A model generated the notes under the pieces. That model did not search any database, was not told the origin of the DNA, and was given only the letters and a program-made list of their open reading frames with translations. A DNA stretch of 64,000 nucleotides from Hordeum vulgare subsp. vulgare (Eukaryota; Streptophyta; Magnoliopsida; Poales; Poaceae), in assembly GCF_904849725.1 (NCBI RefSeq), contig NC_058519.1, positions 534,262,316 through 534,326,315 on the forward strand, written 5' to 3'. Positions 11,319-21,799 of the stretch are shown here, piece by piece; position 1 is the stretch's first letter, and the number at the start of each line of letters is the position of its first letter. Position numbers and translations under genes: made by a program.

Positions 11319-14234
11319 TGAAAGAACATGGATGTCTCCTAGAGGGGGGTGAATAGGCGCTTTAAAACAATTATAGTTTAGGCTTGAACAAAAGCAGAAA
11401 AGGTAACATTTAATTAGTCAAGCACAAAACCGAAAACAAATAGCCTCACTTATGTCCACCAACAACTTATGCTAAGCAAGATAAACAACTGGGTGATAGC
11501 AAAATATATAATAAGAAACAAAATGGCTATCACAGAGTAAAGTGCATAAGTAAACGGCTCGGGTAAGACATAACCGAAGCACACGGAGATGACGATGTGT
11601 CCCGAAGTTCACACCCTTGCGGATGCCAATCTCTATTTGGAGCGGTGTGGAGGCACAATGCTTCCCAAGGAGCCACTAGGGCCACCGTAATATCCTCACG
11701 CCCTCGCATAATGCAAGATGTCGTGATTCCACTAAGGGACCCTTGAGGGCGGTCAACGAACCCGTACAAATGGCAACCCTTGGGGGCGGTCACCGAACTC
11801 GTACATTTTGGCAACCCTTGGGGGTGGTCACCGAAACCTGTACAAATTGCTCGCGGCAATCTCCACGACCTAATTGAAGACCCCGATGCTTGACTGAAGC
11901 ATTACACCACAATGATTGAGCTTTGAGACACCACCAACTATCTAGGGCACTAAGGCACCCAAGCGTAACAATCTCTAGGGTGCTCAAACAACCAAGAGTA
12001 ATAAGCTTCTCAAACTTCACTTCCACGTATCACCGTGTAGAACTCAAACCTATGCACCAAATGCAATGGCGAGGGCACACAAAGTGCCCAATTCTTTCTC
12101 TCCTAATCCCACCACAACAACTAATGTTATGGAAGAAAAGGAGAGGAAGAACGAATAAGAACACAAAGAACTCCACGATCTAGATCCAAGGTGTTCCCCT
12201 CACAAAAAAGAGAATGTGATTGGTGGAAATGTGGATATAGATCTTCTCTCTCTTTTCCCTCAAGAACTAGCAAGAATCATTGGAGGGACTGCGAGTTAGC
12301 AAGCTCGAAGAAGGTTAACAACGGGGGAGGAACACGAGCTCAAAGGATGGGACCAATGGGTAAGAAGACCCCCTTTTATAGGTCCCCACGAATGGGCGCA
12401 TTATGCATAATAACATACGAGCGGTACAACCGCTATACGTAGTGGTACAACTGGAAAACATGGGTACCCTGCAGAAATCATACCGGGCGGTACAACCAGT
12501 GGCGGGGGCGGTAGTACCGGTTGAAAAGTAACCAGAACAATCGTACCACCACCGCTCAACAACCGCTTTAATTCACACAGGAGTCACCCCCGAGCGGTAG
12601 TTGAGATGGTGGTTGCACTGGTGCAATCGCCCGGACCGAGCTCGGGAGGTGGCTAAGTCCCAAGCGGTACAACCGCTCCGAACACTAGTAGTACCGCTCA
12701 AAACGAGTTGACTAGAAGAACCAGGCCACCATCGCCCAAGAACCGCACCACGAGAGAGCCCAGTCCGGTGGTACGGCAGTACTCGGCCGGTACAACCGCT
12801 TGAAGCTAATCTCCACGGTTGGCTAGATCATAAGCGGTACAACCGCCCGAAGGAAGCAGTACGACCGCTGGCACGAACCTAAGAGCAGCAACCCGAGGGT
12901 ATTAACCCTTGGGCAGTAGTTGCACCGGACGTACCGCCCAAGCAGTACAACCGTATCAAGAAAACACGTAAGACCAGAACAGCCATAACTTCTGCAAATG
13001 AACTCTGAGTTGAGAAAACTCAAGCTTGTTGGATTCAGGACGACAAGACCTATCCAACATCGACCTTGAAAACATCATGGAAGATGCATATGGACCTCGA
13101 AACAGGTTATCTTAAGAAGAGGCGATATAAAAATGCCAATGATATAGAGATGTGAAACCTCTATGAATAAAGAACCGGAAAAAACTCCAACATCGAAAAC
13201 ATCATGCAAGATGCATATGGACTCTATTTTCGATGAACTCTAGCTTGTCATAAAGATGACCATAAGATCTAAAACTAACAAAGAGAAAAACCAAACAAGT
13301 ACCAAGGAAGATGATCCAGGGATGCAAATGGTTTGAACTCTCAACGAATGATACAATGAAGCTACTCACTTGGGAGCCCCCCTTGATAGTACGACAATCT
13401 ATCCTATAACTCAGTCTCCCAACTACCACCATGAAACCGGTCAAATAGAAACCTATAAAGGGCAAACCTATACCATGCACATAGTCCACTTGAGCTAGAT
13501 GATGATGATCTTGAATTCCTCAAGATGGTCCGCCTTTCTTGATTGTGTTGGCTCGATAAAGACTAGTTGATTGTGCCCCCCATACTCACTATGGGTGAGC
13601 CACTCTTCGACGCATCTTCACAAGTCCATAGTCACCATAATGGACGACAAGATTCAAGCATGACCTCTTCGTGATGCTCCACTTGAACTTGCACACCGCA
13701 ATCTTGATGACGATCACCATGTGATGTCATCCTCCGTGGGTTGTATGAGATCTTCATGTTGACGCAAACCCATGGAAACATACCTAATCCCGCATAGAAC
13801 TCTCACATAGACCATGGGTTAGTAAACAAAGCGTAATGGATAATTCTTACCTTACCATGGGATCACTTGATCCCTCTCGGTACATCTTGTATGCTTTGTG
13901 TGTTGATAAACTTGATTCACTCTTTGACTTAGTCTTGATCAACCTTGTATCTTATCTTCTCTCTTCATAAAGATGATGTCTTGAAGGTAAACATGAATGC
14001 TCACACAATCTTCTCCTTCAAGACATGCTTGCAATAAGCTCAACTCTTACATGATCAATCTTTGGATAAAACCTTAAATACCAACTTGGTCATCATATAA
14101 ATTCCTTGAAACCAACAGATGGACTTCAAGGAGTGTTTATGGACGAAATCTTCGAATGTAACTCAAGGCAACCATTAGTCCATAGAGATTGTCATCAATT
14201 ACCAAAACCACACATGGAGAAATATGCTCTAACA
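11319..14234. mobile_element. LTR-like element B with palindrome array
   Basis: 2916 bp, starting TGAAAGAAC and ending GCTCTAACA, with TG...CA termini on either strand. The right flank is GACAT; the left flank is G-CAT with one base missing, so a 5-bp TSD with a 1-nt deletion is likely. It has no coding capacity, PBS or PPT. It is homologous over both ends to element I (55441-57945) and, inverted, to 2291-3357. I interpret it as a solo LTR of a long-LTR family; orientation is ambiguous. It interrupts a Harbinger-type ORF. Confidence 0.7.
12419..12960. repeat. Array of imperfect GCGGTACAACCGC palindromes
   Basis: About ten copies or decayed copies of a GCGGTACAACCGC inverted-repeat core (for example at 12421, 12664, 12787, 12833), spaced irregularly at roughly 30-120 bp. 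Many variants change one arm. At the corresponding place, element I carries a different core, CGGACGTCCG. Confidence 0.75.
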
Positions 14235-14510
14235 GACATGAACAAGTGCCTCGACCTTATTGGAAAAGCTTGCATGCTTCATTTCATGAGCGAAAGAACT
14301 TCGCACCCTACGACATGCACATCATCCATGCACACAATGTGAAGTCGCTAATGCATCAATGGCACACCATCAGCAAACCCGTCATGAAGTTTTGCGATGC
14401 AATTCACCAAGTGGAGACAAGCTGTCCATTGGGCTCGTCAACCGTCGAGATCGAAGTGTTGCTTCGAGTTACTATACATGTTGGTTAATTCATTCATTCA
14501 CTAAATGTTT

Positions 14511-15099
14511 ATGTACATGTTGTATAGCTTGCACACGTTGTCATGGCGTATTACATGACCAAGGTAGGACATTCACGCACATACATTATTGGTCGAAACA
14601 CAAGGGGCAATTTGTGTGGGACGACATGTGTTGGTTCTATCTCTAGTTTCGTTAAATTTGTAATAGATGATTTAAAAAACTTATTGAACATACGATTATC
14701 TTGTTGAATTTGAACTATGCAGTGCTAGAGATTTTCGCATGGATGAATTTTGCCCTTTTATACAATTACTTTGAGTGTTGTGGGCTTGGTTTAGTAAAAT
14801 GGATGAAATGTCCTCTCTTTATATAAATTATGTCTAAATTTTTTTATTTCTACCATGTTTGATAAAAAATGTCTGGTTGGTTTTAAATATGGTCTAAAAT
14901 GTATCTGTGCATGGTTAGATGGCCGACTCTAATACCACTGTTTGCGGGGGATACACTATGTGATTTAGGGGTCAACTTTGGAGAAGCCTTTAGCTCTGCA
15001 AAAATAACGAGTCCGAGCCCGGGATAGCCCAATAGCTAATCACACTAAATTAAAGAACAATCGTTTCAATTCCTCTGATTTACCTATAATTTGGCGAAC
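14511..15099. other. Unassigned AT-rich sequence
   Basis: AT-rich sequence following the Harbinger-like ORF remnant, probably the right part of the same DNA transposon, up to about 14940. I could not find a terminal repeat matching the left side, and no gene is visible. Confidence 0.4.
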
Positions 15100-15381
15100 G
15101 AACTTGTGGTTGGATGATTAGAAGGACAATGATATCTTGAGTCCATGAGGGTTCAAGTCTCAAACTTAACATTGGTGTTTGATTTTTTCTAGATTTATTT
15201 CAGCCATTCGCTATGTGCGTTAAATGGGAGAAGACATTTTCATCGACTAGGAAGTCGTCATCAAGATGATGTCCCGGCTCAGTCTATCGAAGGTGCTCAT
15301 AGGGTAGGGCGTGCGTGCATGCGTTCATAGGGGTATCCTCGTGTGTGTGAACGATTTTGATTGTAATGTATTCAACTTTTT
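15100..15381 (+). mobile_element. tRNA-derived SINE remnant
   Basis: A pol III-type head: an A-box-like TGGTTGGATGATTAG (about 15107-15121) and a B-box-like GGGTTCAAGTCT (about 15149-15160), about 40 nt apart. It is followed by a body with GCTCATAGGG and repeated GTGCGTGC/GTGTGTG segments, ending in T-rich sequence near 15381. This matches the layout I know for Triticeae SINEs whose 3' part contains GGTAGGGTGTGCG. It is diverged, so old. Confidence 0.65.
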
Positions 15382-17006
15382 TACCCCACACTTTATTTTC
15401 TATTTCTATGTTTTAGATTGGTGATCAACATGTTTTTCACCCTTGAAGAATCCAAAATCCTCCATCTACACATGAAAACTATTAGGGCATGTCTCGGGAC
15501 CCGGACTTATAAGTCATCATCACCGAATGCACATGTATAGTGATCCCAGAGATCAATGCTGACTGAACACACATAAGTTGAATAACAAGAGTCTTACTTC
15601 CATACATACCGTCTGATACAAATAGAGACAATTAAGGTCAAGTCTTACATAGATAGGTCCTTGAAGGCCGACACACCAAACTTAACTAGCAACGCAATTC
15701 TTGAAGGAAAGCGTGAACCCATGACATCTACTTTAACCTATTGGCATTCTGATTGGGAAGCGTCCTCCTTTGCATGTTCGTCTCCAACAAACTCTTCTCC
15801 ATATTTCTGCTCTCCATTCCTGGAAAATTAAATAACCAGTGGAAAGCCAATATGTACTTTGGATGTACTCGCAAGCAACCCATGTCGTGGAACAAGGTCA
15901 TGACAAAGCATGAAATAGCACTAAATAGGTAATTTGCAGAAAGCTAATTTTAAGTGCAATGTCATGATCAATATCTTGGGGGTATGCATCAAAAGGTAAC
16001 CTGTATCCATAGGTACAATTTACATATGTCAATATCAATTGAGGGTTGAACATCCCATGTCCAACCATCATGCCAAGTCTTCTAACTTAGCTCGTGAATC
16101 ACATTGCCATCTTTCTCACACAATCATTTTTTCCTCACATGGCACACTTGATTTATGCGAAAACAACTGGACGTAAACCAAGAACGGTCATCCAACTGTC
16201 CTTGACTGTGGACGCGACTATTCAAATAGTTTTACACTCTCCAAAGGTTTGCGCGTTGTACCCACAAGACTCGGGGAACTTCCGCGTTATTCACGACTCG
16301 CGGTATATTACATACCTGAGGTACGCACCCTAACAATCCCTTTCCCCTGATGACACTAAACAAAGATTCCACTCGTTGGTGACATCCCTCATGATGTACA
16401 TTATACGAGCCTCGCTCTAGATCGTACCATCCATGAGGGAACGCAACGGTGTGCCCGGTGCCTATAAAAACATCTCATGATCACCCTAACAGGTGCGACC
16501 CCATCTCGAGAGGGTGACTCGGACCTCTGGCTAGTAGTAATGCGGGATCTCTGCTAGCATCGACCAAGGTAATCAACAAGGCCCCATCCCATAAGGGGTA
16601 TCGTGGTCGCACATGTAAGGTTGGAGTAACGGTCGCAACTTAAACCAATCCGTTTTCGAAACCAAACACTCACGTGCCTCGGTACACCAATTATTTCTCA
16701 AGTGGTCACCTAACTTAACACCATCTCCCTCGGGCATTAGTGGCACCCGACTGGGTTTTCAAAAAATTCTTTGAAATCTTTTCCTTTCCGTCACCATGCA
16801 TATTCCCGTGTCAACTTGCCTAGCATCTACATAGCAATCTAACTACTTCCCACCCGCACAACCCTCATAGGAAGGTAGGGTCATGCTCAAGTGCAAGTGT
16901 CAACGAGGAGTTTTCTGGAGACAACCCACCAAGGTGGTCACAGATTCAACATGATTTAATGCACCACAACGAAGTGCTATATGTCATGCATAAAAGTAGT
17001 TGCTTA
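15382..17006. other. Unassigned sequence left of the Copia nest
   Basis: 1.6 kb with no convincing ORF. Style in 16240-16740 (for example CACAAGACTCGGGGAAC) resembles LTR or internal non-coding sequence of a Triticeae retrotransposon, but I find no second copy in the window and no ends. The last five bases (17002-17006, GCTTA) are the left TSD of the Copia element. Confidence 0.35.
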
Positions 17007-18330
17007 TGTTGGAGATATGCCCTAGAGGCAATCATGTATGATGATATTTCATATGTGTTTACGAATAAAGATAGTCCTTGGACATTATCAATGATGTGTA
17101 ATTAACAGGTACTTGACTTGTTTGTGAGACTATGCATTGTATGATGACTGTCCTAAAGAGTCCCTAGTCGAAAGGGTTGTGTAGACGCGTAACGGGTTAG
17201 ACTAGCATATGACACGGTGGATGGTCCGGTCTCACTGGCCATGTAGCATTGGATGCTAGCCGCATAATATGACTCAGAAAGATCTGGTTGGATTCGATGT
17301 TGTCGGATCCAAGCCAAGATAAGGTCTGAGTTGGACAAACTCAACTATGAGACGCAGTGATAGGTCATCTGTGAGTTTCTAATACGACATACGTTCTATG
17401 TCCTAAGACGTGAGTTGTCGCATGTACTCGGGATGGTGACAGACTTGGTTTGGGCCGACCAAACGCTACTCCGTGACTGGGTAGTTACAAAGGTAGGTTT
17501 TGGGCTTGTCCAGACCCATGCTGCGAGATATGGTCGAGCAAGATGGGATTTTCCCCTCCGATCAGCAGAAATATACTCTGGGCCCCTCGGGTGATCCAAC
17601 CTGGATAAGCATGGCCATGCGATGAGGATTATGAGATAATCCGAATGTTGGTCGCATTCACCAGAACGAGAAAGAGGTCGTGCGGCAACAAGGATGACCA
17701 TATTGCCTTGAGCACGACAACGTATATCATGTGGCAAAGGGAACAGAAGTATGAAGTACATGTTCCCCTAACCAGCTTCATCGGACACTTGGAGTCGGCA
17801 CATCTTGCTAGAGACCGCTACCCACTAGCCGAGTCGGGCGTGGTCTGACTTGCAACCAAGTGAACGAGAACCTAAAGAGTTGAGCCTACGTCGGACGCCT
17901 ATATATAGCGGAGGTGTGGCACACCTAAGAGAGAGATTGCTTCTTCGTCATCATTAGGGTTTCGCATGAGTTGCGAATAGCCACCTCCACCCGTCGTCGA
18001 CCGTGTGATCGAATCTAGCAGTCTGCCGCACGGTGTGTTCCTCCTGCACGTGCGGATACCATTAGAGGCGGTGCAATTGCGTCGCTTCGGCGAGCCTGTA
18101 CACGGGATCCGGCGACCGGCCTCACGAGGGAGATCGGACCGGCTGCACGAGGGAGAACAGACAAGGAGAAGACGAACCACGCAGACGCCCTGCCCCAACT
18201 CTACTTCCGCTGCACGGCACCGCGCGTCTAATGGTAACGATCTGTGATCCATCTCCATAGCATGTTCTTGGATGTTCTACATGTAGGAATTTTTAATTCG
18301 CATGCGATGCACCTACGGTGGATCCCAACA
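17007..18330 (+). repeat. 5' LTR of C1
   Basis: 1324 bp, TGTTGGAGATATGCCC...GATCCCAACA. It has lost about 60 bp near 17880 relative to the 3' LTR, but keeps a segment near 17515-17545 that the 3' LTR has lost. The LTRs have therefore suffered independent indels. Confidence 0.9.
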
Positions 18331-18331
18331 G

Positions 18332-18343
18332 TGGTATCAGAGC
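18332..18343 (+). other. Primer binding site, initiator tRNA-Met type (C1)
   Basis: TGGTATCAGAGC lies one base after the LTR end. This is the standard plant Copia primer site and spacing. It serves as an internal control for the odd 10-11 nt spacing in the Gypsy-type elements here. Confidence 0.92.
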
Positions 18344-19446
18344 ATCTGCTGGTGGTTTTAGATTCAGATCAGATGCATATTTGATATGTGGAGGCGGCGG
18401 ATGTGATCCTTCGTCGTTCATAAGTTTAGCTATGTGCACGGTTGATGAAATCAACTTTACATCAAGGCGACCTCACGAGGAGACCTCACATGGGGGACCG
18501 CCGTGTGCGTAACACCTTGTGTCCTCACGAGGTAGGCCTCCCGAGGTAGGCCTCACAAGGTGGGCCTCATGAAAGGTGGGGCTCGCGAGGATGGCCTTTT
18601 CGGACCGTCGTGTGCGTAGCACCTTGTATTTCATACACGATCACACAAACCGATAGAATGCGACTCTATGGATCAGTTTGTTTTGCAGGTTTGATGTGAA
18701 TAGTATGGCTCATATGTATGTGATGCATGTGTGTACTTTAACATGACCTGCGTGTCGACTTGTGATCCTGTGTAAATTCACTACTAGTTGTAGTAGTTGG
18801 AGAACAGAGATCAAGTTCGAGTATTTGGCGTCCCGGCGTGACGGACAAGATGGAGTATTGGCCTGGTCATCAGAGTTGGAGTCGACCATGGAAGGATGTC
18901 CATGAAGGAGCCATACTATTTCACATATTTTTTGTTTATATGTGATTGATATTGCTTCTTATTTCTATACATGTTAGTATGGTAGAAAGATCCCTCATTA
19001 ATATCAAGCACGTTGCCATTCTGGATGTTGCACCTTCGCACGTTAAGTACGCCTCGTAGTGGGCTCATAAAATTGAGGTGCTGCTAGATGTCCTTGAACT
19101 GGAGGGTTCGTGTCGGACAGGGGCATGCACTACATCAGGTTAACTTGACAAGGCTATCAAAATGGTTTTGGGCCTTGTGGCAAAAAAGGTCGGGAGCCGG
19201 GGTATGAGATACCTACCCGACTAACAGGAGTCGTATAGAGATACGATTAGCAAGGAGTTGCTTACCGAATAAGCAAGTTGTCTAGTAGTGATGCTAAAGC
19301 TCACTAGTCGCTCGCCCTAGACGGATCCTAAATCACTAAGAGTTTGCGGAGCGATACTGACTTCAGTGGGAGTAGTTATATTTAAGGCTTGAATTACTCT
19401 ACATAAACACATTGCTTAGTGATTGCATATTTTCTGTTGTAGCTCA
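18344..19446 (+). other. Untranslated leader of C1
   Basis: 1.1 kb between the PBS and the gag start with no open frame of note. It includes a short tandem of CTCACGAGG/CTCCCGAGG-type phrases at about 18470-18600 (CACGAGGAGACC, CACGAGGTAGGCC, CCCGAGGTAGGCC, CACAAGGTGGGCC). Confidence 0.6.
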
Positions 19447-20262
19447 ATGGCACCACCTCCTCAAAACTTTGTATTGAAATCAATTCTGGAAAAGGATAAA
19501 GTGAATGGAACAAACTTTACCACGTGGTATAGAAATCTGAGAATTGTTCTCAAGCACGATAAAAAGGAACATGTTCTAGAGGATCCACTTCCAGAGGCAC
19601 CTGCCGATAATGCTAATGCCACAACCAAGAATGCCTACCAGAAACTCGTTGATGAATCAAACGAGATCAGTTGCCTCATGCTGGCTTGTATGGAGCCCGA
19701 TTTGCAACAACATTGCGAACACATTGCGGCTTTCGATATGATCGAGGGTCTCAAGAGCATGTTTCAGGTGCATGCTAGGACCGAAAGGTTCAACATCTCG
19801 CGATCCTTGATGGATTGTAAGCTGAAGGATGGTGATCCACTGAGCCCGCATGTGATCAAGATGATTGGACATATGCAAGCTTTGGATCGATTGGGTTTCC
19901 CGCTCTTGGATGAGCTGGCAACTTATGCAGTTCTGGGTGCTCTTCTAGCTAGCTATGGGACGTTCATCTCAAACTATCATATGCACGGCATGGATAAGAA
20001 GCTCACTGAATTGCATGGGATGCTCAAGGTGGCAGAGAAGGATATTAAGAAAGGCACGCATCAAGTGTTGATGGTGCATAACTCGGCTAAGTTCAAGAAG
20101 AGTTGGTCCCTGAAAAAGGCTAAGGCAAAGGGCATGGAGACGGTTGTCTCCCCCACTGAGCCGAAGTCCGGACCAAACTCAAAGACCATTTGCTATCATT
20201 GCAAGGAAACTGGTCACTGGAAGAGGAACTGTAGCAAGTGGCTTGATGAGCATGGCAAGTAG
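19447..20262 (+). CDS. gag: Copia gag polyprotein segment (271 aa, then TAG)
   Basis: The nucleocapsid/capsid precursor that forms the virus-like particle. The ATG at 19447 begins MAPPPQNF and is preferred over the TTG upstream. Residues about 20-190 form the UBN2-type Copia gag domain, with TTWYRNLR near the start and DGDPLSPHVIKMIGHMQALD in the middle. A Lys-rich stretch is followed by a CCHC zinc knuckle, CYHCKETGHWKRNC (20191-20232), for RNA binding. The frame stays open past the TAG at 20260-20262 into the protease, so this stop is probably a nonsense mutation that truncates what was a gag-pol polyprotein. The length is normal for Copia gag. Confidence 0.9.
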   Translation: MAPPPQNFVLKSILEKDKVNGTNFTTWYRNLRIVLKHDKKEHVLEDPLPEAPADNANATTKNAYQKLVDESNEISCLMLACMEPDLQQHCEHIAAFDMIEGLKSMFQVHARTERFNISRSLMDCKLKDGDPLSPHVIKMIGHMQALDRLGFPLLDELATYAVLGALLASYGTFISNYHMHGMDKKLTELHGMLKVAEKDIKKGTHQVLMVHNSAKFKKSWSLKKAKAKGMETVVSPTEPKSGPNSKTICYHCKETGHWKRNCSKWLDEHGK

Positions 20263-20987
20263 GCCGGAGATGCTTCTTCAGGCAAAGGTACACTTGTTAC
20301 ATATGTTATAGACATTTACCTTGCTGACATACCTAGTAGCTCTTGGGTATTTCATACCAGATCAGTTGTTCATATTTGCAACTCGATGCAGGGGCCGGTA
20401 AGAAGTAGGCGTGTGGCACAAGGAGAGATTGACATCATGGTCGACAACAAAGCAAGAGTTGTTGCGTTGGAGGTCGGCACGATGCAACTCCAGCTTCCTT
20501 CTGGATTTATTTTGGAACTGAATAATTGTTATTACATTCCCGCACTTAGTCGGAACATTATTCCTGCCTCATGTTTGATGAGTCAAGGTTATGAATTCAA
20601 TTTAAAGGACAATGGTTGTTCATTTTATTTGAATGGATTGTTCCACAGCTATGCACCCATTGTAGATGGGCTACTTATTTTGAATCTAGAAATGAAACTA
20701 GTCTATCACATGAATGTCAAGAGGCATAAGCCTAATGAGATAAATCCAACATACTTCTGGCATTGCCGGCTTGGACACATTAGTCTGAAACGCATGAATA
20801 AGCTCCATGATGATGGACTCCTAACTTCGTCTTACTTCGGGTCATTCGAGACATGTGAATCATGCTTGCTAGGCAAGATGACAAATTCTCCTTTTGCAAA
20901 GAGTTGCGAGAGGGCGTCCGAGCTGTTGGAGCTTATACACAGTGATGTGTGTGTGGTCCAATGAGCACAACGGCCAGGGGTGGCTAT
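20263..20987 (+). pseudogene. pol: Copia protease and integrase N-terminal region, interrupted by D
   Basis: Same frame as gag after its stop. The protease motif, normally DTG or DSG, reads SSWVFHTRSVVH at about 20341-20373. Both the catalytic Asp and the Gly are replaced, so the protease is dead. Next comes the integrase zinc-binding (GAG-pre-integrase) domain, HCRLGHIS...CESCLLGK (about 20761-20880), then the start of the catalytic core, LIHSDVC, with the first acidic residue at about 20942. A small insertion in GTGTGTGTGG (about 20947-20956) shifts the frame and gives TGA at 20962. Element D begins at 20988, after the TSD GCTAT. Confidence 0.88.
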
Positions 20988-21768
20988 TGATGACGAGTTG
21001 ATGGATATACTTCTCGCCCCTCGTTGGTTACCCCAGGTGGAAGGTGGAGATGTAGTTAGCAGCAGATTTCCCTTACACAGGGACTGTAAGGTTTATCGAA
21101 CCACGAGGACTCCCAGGATCAACAAGTATGTGTCCGTTGCTCTGGCGCTAGGAGAAGACAAATAACTTTGCTCCCAACGAGTTCAGAGAGGTTGTCAATC
21201 TCTCCGGCCTTGTAGTTTGCAAAGGATCAAAACAAAAACGGGAATAGTGATAGTGATTCCAACAGAAAAATAAATAAAAATTTTAAATGGTGGAGGTGTA
21301 AACAGTGGTGGAAATATGTACCAGAGTCACATGATGTTCACTAGTGATGTCTCTCTCCTAAAAGACGATAAACAACTATGTTGGGTAAACAAATTACAGC
21401 TGGGCAATTGACAGAATTATAAACACACCGCAATCATGCTACAAGAAAGTTAGAGGCTCAAAAGTAATGGGCAGTACACCAAGACAAGTGGACCGTTTAT
21501 CCATCACCATCCACCTTGAGATATCTATCCAGAACATCTCACTCGTATTAAGTTGCGAGCCCCACCCAAAGTGTAAACTCAAAGCAACGGACAACTGCAT
21601 TAACAAACTTTGTGTAAGGTAAACAATCCTTGCAACCATGGTCACAAGCACCGTGGTTTTCTCCCTCGTGGCAACATCACATCCCCTAGTCTCGTAGCAA
21701 AACATATAACAATGTCACCCAAAAGATCATGGAACAAACATAAATTATAGATACGTTTGGGACGTATC
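20988..21768 (-). repeat. 3' LTR of D, about 0.8 kb deleted
   Basis: 781 bp against about 1603 bp for the 5' LTR. The break is near 21695, where CATCCCCTAGTCTCG joins directly to AGCAAAACATATAAC; in the other LTR these lie about 0.8 kb apart. Both outer ends are intact. Confidence 0.85.
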
Positions 21769-21799
21769 AACATCCCCAAGTTTAATTCCTGCTCGTCCT
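21769..21799 (-). other. Pre-LTR conserved block and PPT (D)
   Basis: On the minus strand it reads GAGGACGAGCAGGAATTAAA and continues through CTTGGGGATGT to the 3' LTR. It is 31 nt, equivalent to the blocks of element 1 and E. Confidence 0.75.

Larger units (their letters stand above)
11239..14510 (+). pseudogene. PIF/Harbinger ORF1-like (Myb/SANT-type) gene remnant split by element B
   Basis: The left exon-like piece (11239-11318) starts at an ATG and reads MTGYSVYEDELLYNV, a stop (TAG), then LAISEDFVS. It is cut by element B at 11319. The right piece (from 14235) continues in one frame with HASFHERKNFAPYDMHIIHA and a following W-H-T-I/CDAIHQVE segment to about 14470. This pattern, with acidic EDELL at the start and conserved FAPYDM and HxWHTI motifs, is what I recall for the Myb/trihelix-like ORF1 of Triticeae PIF/Harbinger transposons. 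The gene carries a nonsense codon and a 2.9 kb insertion, so it is dead. Family assignment is from memory. Confidence 0.6.

Noticed and set aside
12419..12960. CRISPR-like array
   Set aside because: Repeats are short palindromes with irregular spacing and variable sequence in a plant LTR; no cas context.
3364..14960. Confirmed terminal inverted repeats and TWA duplication for a Harbinger element
   Set aside because: GGTATCTCCAACATGG near 3490 and the inverse of 14900-14935 are only loosely similar, and the flanking trinucleotides (TTA, TAA) do not match. I keep only the ORF-based suggestion.
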